From the NCBI RefSeq assembly GCF_014645895.1, contig NZ_BMMP01000014.1, positions 1-64,000 of the forward strand: DNA of 64,000 bases, written 5' to 3'. Source of the DNA: Streptomyces daqingensis. GTDB taxonomy: Bacteria > Actinomycetota > Actinomycetes > Streptomycetales > Streptomycetaceae. Every line of letters begins with the position of its first letter. Positions within the stretch are counted from its first letter, which is position 1. Shown here in pieces: positions 33,653 to 41,503 of this stretch. The translations under genes and the position numbers were made by a program. The notes beneath the pieces were generated by a model. It ran no database searches. It saw only the letters and a program-made list of their open reading frames with translations, and was not told the DNA's origin.

Positions 33653-35928
33653 GCCCCTCGTCCCGCACCCCCGCGCCCGAACTGCTCCTCGTCGGCGGCG
33701 GCGGAGCGATGACGCTCAGCGTCGACGTCGCCGTCCAGGCGCTCGAGCAGGCGCACGCCCGCGGGCTGCGCACGCACGTCACGAACACCGCGGACACGCT
33801 GGCCGCGACGCCCGCCGTCGCCGCCGCGGCCGGTGCCACCAGCGCCGTCGACTTCGCCGACCCGGCCGCTACCGCGGACTGGGCGGCCGCCCGCGCCGCG
33901 AGCGGTCAGCGGAGCGCCGTCGTCTTCGGCGTCCGGGAGATGGCCCAGGAAGCCGTCGCCGCGACCGCGCGCGCCCTCGGGCTGCCCGGCAACCCGCACG
34001 AGTCCGTCCGCCGCATCCGCACCAAGGACGCCTGCCGCAGCGCGCTGGCCGCCGCCGGATTCCGGCAGCCCGCCGTCCGGTTGTGCGCCGACGAGGCCGA
34101 GGCGCGTGCCTTCCTCGCCTCCTCGGCCGGCCCCTGGGTCGTCAAGCCGCGCGACGGGGCCGACAGCGCCGGCGTACGCAAGGTCGGCGGCGCCGCGGAG
34201 CTGCCAGGCGCGCTGGCCGAACTTCCGGACCGTACGGCCCCGTTCCTGGTGGAGGAGTTCGTCGAGGGCGCCGAGTACAGCGTCGAGGGCGTCTTCGTGG
34301 ACGGCCGTCCGCGCGTCCTCGCCGTCACGGCGAAGGAGAAGCTGGAGCCTCCCTACTTCGTGGAGATCGGGCACGTGCTGCCCGCCGGCCTGCCCGAGGG
34401 CACCCGACGCGAGGTCGAGGACACCGTCACCCGGGCTCTCACCGCGCTGGAGCTGTCCTTCGGGCTCTTCCACGTCGAACTCTGGCTGACCGCCAGGGGG
34501 ATCGTCCTCGGCGAGGTCCACGCCCGCATCGGCGGCGGATGGATCCACCGGATGCTCCCCTACGCCCTGCCCGGCCTGGAGCTGTACGGCGCCGTCTACG
34601 ACGACGTCCTCGGCACGCCCGTGGAGCTGCCCGCCGCCACGCGGGCTGCCGCCACCCGCTACTTCGCCCCGCCGCCCGGCCGGGTGACCGCCGTCGAGGG
34701 GTGGGAGGAAGTGCGCGCGCATCCCGCCGTCCTGTACGCCGAACTCGCCGTCGCTCCGGGCGACTTGATATGGGGTTACCGCTCCGGAGGCGACCGCGTG
34801 GGTGCCGTCGTCGTCGGCGCGCCGACCGCGGACGAAGCACGCGAACTCGCCCGCCGGCTCGTCGAGTCCGTCACGTTCACGGTCGAGGCGCCCGAGACCG
34901 CGCCGGACGGCGCCGCTCCCCGGGTGTCCGTCACCGTCGAACAGCGGCCGCTGACCGCCTCGTTCCAGATCTCCCACATGACGATCGAGACGGTCGACAT
35001 CGTGCGGCTCCGGCTGCTGCCGTCGGACGGCACCGCATCCGGCGAGGGCGAGATCGCCGCCGACATCGGGTACGGCCAGGACGGCTCCGCCATCGCCGCC
35101 GAGGCGGAGGCCCTCGCGTCCGTCCTCGCGCCCGCCCTCGCGGGGCCCGTCGCCGACCCGGTCGCCGCGCTGCGCGCCGGTCTGGACAAGGCGCACGCCG
35201 ACGGCGTCAGCGCCCCCGCGCGGATGCTGGTGGAGATGGCGTTCCTCGACCGGGCCGCCAGGACCGCCCAAGTGCCGGTGTGGCGGCTGCTGGGCCTGCC
35301 CGAGCCCGGCCGCGTCCACCTGCTGCACACCGTGCCCATCGGCGACCCGATCCCCCGGGACGGACGCCCCCTCAAGATCAAGCTGGGCGGTCCGGACGAC
35401 GAGGAGGTCCTCCGCTCGCTCGCAGGCGTCGACGCCCCGCTGATCCTGGACGCCAACCGCGGCTGGGACAGGCAGGACTGGGAACGTGTGCGCCCCCTGG
35501 TGACCGCGCTCGCCCCCGCCGTGCTGGAGGACCCGGTGCGCGACCCCGCGCTGCTGCCGGAGATCCGCGCCGCCCTGCCGCGCACCGCCGTCCTCCTCGA
35601 CGAGGGCGTCGCCACCCCCGCGGACGCGGAGTTCGCCGTCCGCGCGGCCGGAGGCCTCAACGTCAAGCTGATGCGCTTCGGGGGCATCCTGCCCGCGCTC
35701 ACCGCCCTCACCACCGCGACCGACCAGGGCGCGGGACGGATGCTGGGCTGCTTCCTGGAACCGCCGCGGGCCATCGCGTACGCGGCCCAGCTGGCCGGGC
35801 TGTCCGACTGGTCGGATCTCGACGGGCACTTCTGGGTCAGCGACGACCCGGCCGTACCCGGCTACACCCTCGACAGCAGCGAGCCGGGCATCCCCCGCAT
35901 CTCCTACGCGAAGGGCGGCCCGGCATGA
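33649..35928 (+). CDS. ATP-grasp ligase fused to dipeptide epimerase-like enolase domain
   Basis: 759 residues starting inside the upstream stop (ATGA). Residues 1-about 415 form an ATP-grasp ligase (RRIRTKDACRSALAAAGFRQ, PWVVKPRDGADSAGVRKVGG, FVEEFVEGAEYSVEGVFV-type strand, VLGEVHARIGGGWIHRMLP). Residues about 425-759 belong to the enolase superfamily, muconate lactonizing/dipeptide epimerase branch. LKIKLGG gives the KxK pair (K576, K578). The metal ligands are Asp in LILDANRGWD (about 601), Glu in VLEDPV (about 627) and Asp in LLDEG (about 651). The second-face Lys is in NVKLMRFGG (about 673). This suggests an enzyme that makes a dipeptide and epimerises one residue. I know both activities as separate proteins, not as this fusion. 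Confidence 0.88.
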   Translation: MSPSSRTPAPELLLVGGGGAMTLSVDVAVQALEQAHARGLRTHVTNTADTLAATPAVAAAAGATSAVDFADPAATADWAAARAASGQRSAVVFGVREMAQEAVAATARALGLPGNPHESVRRIRTKDACRSALAAAGFRQPAVRLCADEAEARAFLASSAGPWVVKPRDGADSAGVRKVGGAAELPGALAELPDRTAPFLVEEFVEGAEYSVEGVFVDGRPRVLAVTAKEKLEPPYFVEIGHVLPAGLPEGTRREVEDTVTRALTALELSFGLFHVELWLTARGIVLGEVHARIGGGWIHRMLPYALPGLELYGAVYDDVLGTPVELPAATRAAATRYFAPPPGRVTAVEGWEEVRAHPAVLYAELAVAPGDLIWGYRSGGDRVGAVVVGAPTADEARELARRLVESVTFTVEAPETAPDGAAPRVSVTVEQRPLTASFQISHMTIETVDIVRLRLLPSDGTASGEGEIAADIGYGQDGSAIAAEAEALASVLAPALAGPVADPVAALRAGLDKAHADGVSAPARMLVEMAFLDRAARTAQVPVWRLLGLPEPGRVHLLHTVPIGDPIPRDGRPLKIKLGGPDDEEVLRSLAGVDAPLILDANRGWDRQDWERVRPLVTALAPAVLEDPVRDPALLPEIRAALPRTAVLLDEGVATPADAEFAVRAAGGLNVKLMRFGGILPALTALTTATDQGAGRMLGCFLEPPRAIAYAAQLAGLSDWSDLDGHFWVSDDPAVPGYTLDSSEPGIPRISYAKGGPA

Positions 35929-37886
35929 CGGACACCCTGCGCGGCACCGCCGGACCGCGCGAACTGCCGTACGGCACCTGGGAATCGCCCGTCAGCGCCG
36001 AGGACGCCGCCCGCGGCGACGTCCTGCTCGAATGGACGGGCTTCCTCGGTGAGGACGTGTGCTGGACCGAGGTGCTCCCCGAGGAGGACGGGCGCAGCGG
36101 GCTGATGGCGGCCTCCGCCGGCGGCGTCCGGGAGGTCCTGCCCGCCGGGGCGGGCTGGGACGTGCGAAGCCGGGTCATCGAATACGGCGGGCGCCCGTGG
36201 CTCGCCCTGTCCGGCCGGGCCGAGGACGGCATCGTCTTCAGCCACGGTCCCGACCAGCGCGTCTACCGCTGGCGTCCCGGCAGCGACCCGTTCCCGCTGA
36301 CCCCGCCAGGAGCCTGGGCCGGGGAGTTGCGGTACGCCGACTTCGCGGTGCGCGGCGGCGAGGTGTGGTGCCTGCGCGAGACGGTCGCCGACGACACCGC
36401 CCGTACGGCCGAGCGGCACCTGGTGGCGCTGCCGCTGGACGGCAGTGCGGCCGACGCCCCTTCGCGCGTACAGGTCCTGGCGGCCACCCACCACTTCATG
36501 ACGGGCCCGCGCATCGGGCCCGGCGGGGACCGGGTGGCCTGGCTCGGCTGGAACCACCCCGACATGCCCTGGGAGACCACCGTCCTGATGGTCGCCGACG
36601 TCCATCCGGACGGCACCCTCGGCCGGGCGGCGCCCGTGATGGGCGGCGACGGGGAAGCGGTCACGCAGGCCGACTGGGCCACCGACGGCTCCGGCACCCT
36701 GTACGCCGTCAGCGATCCCGGCGGATGGTGGAACGTCCACGCCATCGGCCGCGACGGGAACCCGCGCAATCTCTGCCCCCGCGCCGAGGAGTTCGGCGAG
36801 GCGCTGTGGCGGATCGGCCTGCGCTGGTGCCTGCCGCTGCTGGACGGCCGCCTCGCCGTGATCCACGGAGTGGGCGAGCGCAGGCTCGGCGTCCTCGCGG
36901 CCGACGGCACCCTCACCGACGTCGCCGGCCCGGCCACCGAATGGCACTTCGCGGCGACGGACGGCCGGCGGATCGCCGCCGTCTGCTCCTCACCGGCCCA
37001 GCGGCGCACCGTGGTTCTCGCGGACCCCGCCCGCGGCACCCTCGACGTGGTCCGCGCGCCCACCGGGGCCCCCCTGGACGCCTACGCCAGCACCCCGTAC
37101 CGCCGCACCTACAGCGGCGGCGACGGGCCGGTCCACGCCCACGTCTACCCCCCGTACCATCCCGACGTCACGGGTCCCGACGGTGAACTGCCGCCGTGGC
37201 TGGTCTTCGTGCACGGCGGCCCCACCAGCCGCACGCACATGGTCCTGAACCAGGAGATCAGCTACTTCACCAGCCGCGGCATCGGCGTCGTCGACGTCCA
37301 GTACGGCGGATCCACCGGTTACGGCCGGGCCTACCGGAACCGGCTGCACGGCAACTGGGGCCTGACCGACGTAGCGGACTGCGCCTCTGTCGTGCGCGGA
37401 CTCGTCGCCGACGGCCTCGCCGCCGCGGAGCGGATCGCCATCCGGGGCGGCAGCGCGGGCGGCTGGACGGCTGCCGCGTCCCTCACTGGGGAACCGGACC
37501 TGTACCGGGCCGCCGGGATCTACTATCCGGTGCTCGACCCGGTGAGCTGGCGCGACGAGACCCACGACTTCGAGTCCCGGTACCTCGACACGCTGATCGG
37601 ACCCTGGCCCGACGCCGAGGACCGGTACGCCAAGCAGGCCCCGCTGCACGGCGCGGAACGCATCCGCGCCCCCTTCGTACTGCTCCAGGGACTGGACGAC
37701 ACCGTGTGCCCGCCGGCCCAGGCGGAGCGGCTGCTCCGCGCGGCCGGCGACGGCCCGGCCCCGTACCGCTACCTGACCTTCCCGGGCGAAGGGCACGGCT
37801 TCAGGCGCTCCGCCACCATCGCCGACTCGCTCGCGGCCGAACTGCGGCTCTACGGCCGGGCCCTCGGCTTCGCCCCCGCGCGCTGA
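35925..37886 (+). CDS. S9-family (prolyl oligopeptidase-type) peptidase
   Basis: 653 residues with an ATGA overlap to the previous gene. No signal peptide, so it is cytoplasmic. Residues about 20-400 form the beta-propeller typical of S9 peptidases. The C-terminal alpha/beta-hydrolase contains the WLVFVHGGPTSRTHM oxyanion region, GGSTGYGRAYRNRLHGNWG, the nucleophile IRGGSAGGWTA (Ser510), the acid in LLQGLDDTVCPPAQ (about 592) and the base in FPGEGHGFRR (about 624). S9 members cleave short peptides, many after proline or at the N-terminus. In this cluster it could trim the proline-rich propeptide repeats, hydrolyse a protecting residue, or act in reverse as a cyclase or transferase. Confidence 0.88.
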   Translation: MTDTLRGTAGPRELPYGTWESPVSAEDAARGDVLLEWTGFLGEDVCWTEVLPEEDGRSGLMAASAGGVREVLPAGAGWDVRSRVIEYGGRPWLALSGRAEDGIVFSHGPDQRVYRWRPGSDPFPLTPPGAWAGELRYADFAVRGGEVWCLRETVADDTARTAERHLVALPLDGSAADAPSRVQVLAATHHFMTGPRIGPGGDRVAWLGWNHPDMPWETTVLMVADVHPDGTLGRAAPVMGGDGEAVTQADWATDGSGTLYAVSDPGGWWNVHAIGRDGNPRNLCPRAEEFGEALWRIGLRWCLPLLDGRLAVIHGVGERRLGVLAADGTLTDVAGPATEWHFAATDGRRIAAVCSSPAQRRTVVLADPARGTLDVVRAPTGAPLDAYASTPYRRTYSGGDGPVHAHVYPPYHPDVTGPDGELPPWLVFVHGGPTSRTHMVLNQEISYFTSRGIGVVDVQYGGSTGYGRAYRNRLHGNWGLTDVADCASVVRGLVADGLAAAERIAIRGGSAGGWTAAASLTGEPDLYRAAGIYYPVLDPVSWRDETHDFESRYLDTLIGPWPDAEDRYAKQAPLHGAERIRAPFVLLQGLDDTVCPPAQAERLLRAAGDGPAPYRYLTFPGEGHGFRRSATIADSLAAELRLYGRALGFAPAR

Positions 37887-37943
37887 GCGTGCCGCCGCGC
37901 CCCGCGCGGTCCCACTCTCCTCGACCGAATAAGAGGCATCCTC

Positions 37944-39110
37944 ATGTCCGCATTCGAGCAACTGGACTTCGACCGGCTCGCACCCGGCATCCGCAGACGT
38001 CTCAGAGACCTGCGCACCCTGGACAACCACCACGCCCCGCTGGCGATCCTGTTCGAGTACGCGCTCGTCGCCGCGTCCGTGGCGCTGTGCGTGGGCGTCT
38101 CCTACTGGTTCTATCCGGTGGCGCTGGTCGTCATCGGCTCCGTGCAGCGCTTCCTCGCCCACTTCCTGCACGAGTCCAGCCACAAGGTCCTCGCCAGGAA
38201 CAAAGTCCTGAACCTGGCCGGCGGATCGGTCTTCTCCGGCTACCTGGTGTGGCACCTGTACGGGCCCTACCGCAGCTCCCACGTCGGCAGCCACCACCGC
38301 AACCTGGGCAACGCCCAGAGCGACCCCGACTACGGGTTCCACATCGACTGCGGCCTGTACGACACCGAACGCTCCGACCGGCACTTCTTCCTCAAGGAGG
38401 TCGTCGCCTCCGCGCTCGGCCTGCGCACCTTCACCTACCTCGGCTACATCGCCCGTGAACGGGTCTTCTGCGACAGCTCGCAGATCACGGTGTCGGTGCC
38501 CGTGCCGCTCCGCACCGAGCAGGCCGTGTTCCTCGCCCAGTGGGCCGCCGTATTCGGGGCCTGTGCCTGGTTCGGGGTGCTGCCGGAGCTGCTGCTCTTC
38601 TGGTTCGTGCCGCTGTTCACCACCAACGTGGCCATCGGCTGGCTCGCCGAGCTCTCCGAGCACTACCCGATGCCCGAGAGCGAGAACAAGCAGGTCCTGC
38701 TGACCCGCAACCGCCACGGCGTGTTCCTGGAGCGCTTCCTGATCAGCCGTCACAACGACCGGTACCACCTGGTCCACCACATGAACACCGGCATCCCGTT
38801 CTGGAAGCTGGGCCAGGCGCACAAGGTGCTCCTCGACGACCCGGCCTACGCCGCCTGGGACGGACTGTGGGCCGGCGCCTTCACCCGGCCGCGCGGCCGG
38901 CGCGACAAGGAGACGGTGATCAGCTACGCCGCCAAGTACCGGACCTGGCGGCGGCTGGGCGGCGATCCGGCCGCCGTCGGCCCCACCTTCGCCCAGCTGA
39001 TGATCCTCGCCGCGGAGGCGGGCAGGCCGGCGGACGCCGCCGGTTCCCTCCTCACCAGCACGGAGCGGCACTCCCACGACGACGAGAAAGCGAAGGTTCC
39101 CTCCTCATGA
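37944..39110 (+). CDS. Membrane fatty-acid desaturase-like di-iron enzyme
   Basis: 388 residues with four or more transmembrane helices. Three histidine clusters of the membrane desaturase/hydroxylase family are present: HFLHESSH (about residue 72), HVGSHHRN (about 113) and RYHLVHHMNTGIPFW (about 273). These bind a di-iron centre that activates O2. Such enzymes in peptide or polyketide clusters desaturate or hydroxylate lipid chains or amino acids. There is no acyl-ACP ligase or fatty-acyl gene nearby, so an amino acid or carrier-bound substrate is plausible. It starts 57 bp after the peptidase. Its stop overlaps the start of the proline dehydrogenase gene, which ties the two oxidative steps together. 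Confidence 0.85.
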   Translation: MSAFEQLDFDRLAPGIRRRLRDLRTLDNHHAPLAILFEYALVAASVALCVGVSYWFYPVALVVIGSVQRFLAHFLHESSHKVLARNKVLNLAGGSVFSGYLVWHLYGPYRSSHVGSHHRNLGNAQSDPDYGFHIDCGLYDTERSDRHFFLKEVVASALGLRTFTYLGYIARERVFCDSSQITVSVPVPLRTEQAVFLAQWAAVFGACAWFGVLPELLLFWFVPLFTTNVAIGWLAELSEHYPMPESENKQVLLTRNRHGVFLERFLISRHNDRYHLVHHMNTGIPFWKLGQAHKVLLDDPAYAAWDGLWAGAFTRPRGRRDKETVISYAAKYRTWRRLGGDPAAVGPTFAQLMILAAEAGRPADAAGSLLTSTERHSHDDEKAKVPSS

Positions 39111-40084
39111 AGCCGACGATGTCCCAGCGCGCCCTGCACGAGGCCGCCGGCCAGGGGCTGCGTCTCCTCGCCGCCGACGAACGCTGCCGGACCGCCTTCA
39201 CCACCCCCGGGTCGGTACTGCAGGACGTGCTCTCACCGGCCGCCCGCCGCTACGTGCTGTCGCCCGGACGGGACGAGTTCCTCGACCACCTGGGCGTCCT
39301 GCGGGGCAAGGCGTACAGGATCGCTGTGGAGTTCGTCGGGGAGGAGAACTCCGACCCCGCCGAGATCGACCGGGTCGTCGACGAGTACCTCACCGTCCTC
39401 GCCCACGAGCCGGTCCCCGAGCAACTCGGCTTCGACCTGTCCAACGTAGGGCTCACCGTCTCCCGCGACCTCGCCGCGAAGAACACCGCGCGGATCACCG
39501 AGGCGGCCGCGGCCCGCGGCTCCGACGTCGTCCTCAGCATGGAACGGGCGCACGCCGTCGACGACGTCCTGGGCACCTACCGCGACCTCGCGGACGCCCA
39601 CCCCAACCTCGGGATCACCCTCCAGGCGTACCTGCACCGCACACCGGCCGACATCGCCTCGATCCCGGTCGACGGCCGCAAGATCCGGCTGGTCAAGGGT
39701 GCCTTCACGGTGCCCCCGGAGATCGCCCTCGGCCGCGGCCCGGCACTCGACGAGCGCTATCTGAGCCTCGCCGCCCGGCTGCTGGACCGTGGCGCCCGGC
39801 TCAGCCTGGCCACCCAGGACGGCACCGTCCTCGGCGCCGCCAGGGCGAGCGGTCTGCTCGACCGCGTCGAGGAGGTCGAGATGCTGCACGGCGTGCGCCC
39901 CGGTCTGCTGCGCACCTACCGGGAGGCCGGCTACCCGTGCCGGATCTACGCCACGTACGGCGAGAACTGGTGGCTGCACCTGCTGCACCGGCTGGCCGAG
40001 CACCCCCCGATGGTGCTGACCGCGCTCGCCGACATCGCGGAGCGCCACCAGGACGACGGCCACAGCGTCGGCGCCGGCTACTAG
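39107..40084 (+). CDS. Proline dehydrogenase-family enzyme
   Basis: 325 residues, ATGA-coupled to the desaturase-like gene. The TIM-barrel flavoprotein pattern of proline dehydrogenase is visible in LGITLQAYLHRTPADIASIP, GRKIRLVKGAFTVPPEIALG, YLSLAARLLDRGARLSLATQ and the C-terminal GYPCRIYATYGENWWLHLLH. That tail corresponds to the RVPYG..W..Y..RR region of housekeeping enzymes but replaces the paired Arg with HRLAEHP. The loss suggests an altered carboxylate pocket. In a cluster it may oxidise a proline-like or other cyclic amine to an imine. The TAG stop lies in the CTAG target duplication of the adjacent MITE. Confidence 0.85.
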   Translation: MKPTMSQRALHEAAGQGLRLLAADERCRTAFTTPGSVLQDVLSPAARRYVLSPGRDEFLDHLGVLRGKAYRIAVEFVGEENSDPAEIDRVVDEYLTVLAHEPVPEQLGFDLSNVGLTVSRDLAAKNTARITEAAAARGSDVVLSMERAHAVDDVLGTYRDLADAHPNLGITLQAYLHRTPADIASIPVDGRKIRLVKGAFTVPPEIALGRGPALDERYLSLAARLLDRGARLSLATQDGTVLGAARASGLLDRVEEVEMLHGVRPGLLRTYREAGYPCRIYATYGENWWLHLLHRLAEHPPMVLTALADIAERHQDDGHSVGAGY

Positions 40085-40259
40085 GGGCTGTCTGACAAAT
40101 GGCGCCGTTCGCCCGGAGGGCGGGGCTCGCGTCGTCTGGTGCGGGCGGATGCAAGGCGGAGGTCCGTCCTCGTAGTGGGCTACTCGGTCGGTCCGACAAC
40201 GCAGCAGACGTGCGTGCCAGGCGGCGCGAGCCAGGCGGGATTTGTCAGACAGGCCCTAG
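40081..40259. mobile_element. IS5-type MITE, 171 bp
   Basis: The terminal inverted repeats GGGCTGTCTGACAAAT (40085-40100) and ATTTGTCAGACAGGCC (40240-40255) match at 15 of 16 positions. They are flanked by CTAG direct repeats (40081-40084 and 40256-40259). A CTAG duplication fits the YTAR target of the IS5 group. There is no transposase. It sits between the proline dehydrogenase and aminotransferase genes; the left CTAG contains the upstream gene's stop codon. Confidence 0.85.
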
Positions 40260-40348
40260 GCCGCATCGACCACGAACACGGCCACACACGGCTCAGTACA
40301 GCTCAGCACAGCAGTGCCTCGGCACACGACGACAGCGGGTGGAGAAGG

Positions 40349-41503
40349 ATGGAAGACACGATGGCCGGCCGGCCGATACACCTCAACACGGCCGGGGCCG
40401 GGCGCGTCCCCGAAGACGTACGCCGCACCATGGCCGACGTCCTCGACCGCGAGGCGGCCACGGGCTGTTACGAGACGGAGGGCCACCTCGACGGCATCGT
40501 CAACGACGAGATGTACCGGCGGCTGGCTCGCGTACTGGGAGCACCCGTCGGGGACGTGGCCGTGTTCGACAGCGCGACCCGCGCCTGGTGCTCCGTCATC
40601 CCCCGGCTCGGACTCGGCCCGGGCGACCGGGTCTGGGTCACGCCCTACGAGTACGCGGGCAACCTCATCCTGCTGTTCAACCTGCGCGACCGCACCGGCT
40701 GCCGGATCGAGGTCGTCCCCACCCTGCCGGGCGGCGACCTCGATCTGGAGTGGATGGCGGCCCACATCGCCGACGACGTGGCCCTCGTATCGGTGACGCA
40801 CATCCCGTCCGGATGCGGCATCGTCAACCCGGTCGAGGAGATCGGACGCCTCCTCGCCCCGTACCGCTGCTTCTACGCGGTCGACGCCTGCCAGTCCGTC
40901 GGGCAGATACCCGTCGACGTGCGCCGCATCGGCTGCCAGCTGCTCACCGGCGCCGGGCGGAAGTTTCTGCGCGGCCCGCGTGGCACCGCCTTCGCCTACG
41001 TCGCCCCAGAGCTGCGCGCCGCGCTGGCCACCGACTTCCACGACCTGCACGTGGCACGGATCGACTCCGCCACCGGCTACCGCGTCCACGACGGCAGCGC
41101 CCGCTCCCTGGAGCTCGCCGAGCGTTCGACCGCCGCCATGGCCGGCTTCAACACGGCCCTCACCCTCTTCGAGGAGGGCACGCCCTTCGACAACAAGGAG
41201 GTGTTCGAGGCGCTGCGCGCCACCCTGGAGGGCGTCCCGGACGTCGACCTCATCGCCCCCGGCACGCAGCAGTCCGGGATCCTCTCCTTCCGGCACCCCG
41301 CCGTCCCCGCCGGGACGATCGTGGCCCGCCTCGCAGAACAGCACGTCAACGCATGGAAGATCGTCGGCCACCACACCCCGCTGTACATGACGGAGCGCGG
41401 AGTGGACACGGCGGTACGCGTCTCGACGCACTACTACAACACCGTCGGCGAGATCGACCGGTTCGGCGGCGCCCTGCGCGAGATCCTCCGGGAGCATGCA
41501 TGA
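40349..41503 (+). CDS. Class V PLP-dependent aminotransferase
   Basis: 384 residues from ATG 40349 (GGAG at 40341-40344); ATG 40361 (GGAAG before it) is equally possible. It has the class V/cysteine desulfurase-like fold: IHLNTAGAGRVPEDVRRTMA at the N-terminus, FDSATRAWCSVIPRLGLGPG, VSVTHIPSGCGIVNPVEEIG, the PLP-phosphate and aspartate region FYAVDACQSVGQIPVDV, and the Schiff-base lysine in GAGRKFLRGPRGTAF. Members include isopenicillin N epimerase-like, EgtE-like and desulfurase-like enzymes, so it could transaminate, epimerise or cleave a C-S bond. It follows the MITE by 90 bp and is coupled by ATGA to the NRPS. Confidence 0.85.
   Translation: MEDTMAGRPIHLNTAGAGRVPEDVRRTMADVLDREAATGCYETEGHLDGIVNDEMYRRLARVLGAPVGDVAVFDSATRAWCSVIPRLGLGPGDRVWVTPYEYAGNLILLFNLRDRTGCRIEVVPTLPGGDLDLEWMAAHIADDVALVSVTHIPSGCGIVNPVEEIGRLLAPYRCFYAVDACQSVGQIPVDVRRIGCQLLTGAGRKFLRGPRGTAFAYVAPELRAALATDFHDLHVARIDSATGYRVHDGSARSLELAERSTAAMAGFNTALTLFEEGTPFDNKEVFEALRATLEGVPDVDLIAPGTQQSGILSFRHPAVPAGTIVARLAEQHVNAWKIVGHHTPLYMTERGVDTAVRVSTHYYNTVGEIDRFGGALREILREHA

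Noticed and set aside
34083..35920. Very long alternate frame upstream of the S9 peptidase suggesting a 1267-residue protein
   Set aside because: It is the shadow of the ATP-grasp/enolase fusion gene; the peptidase start at 35925 has the usual ATGA coupling and the upstream part is Arg-rich frame noise.
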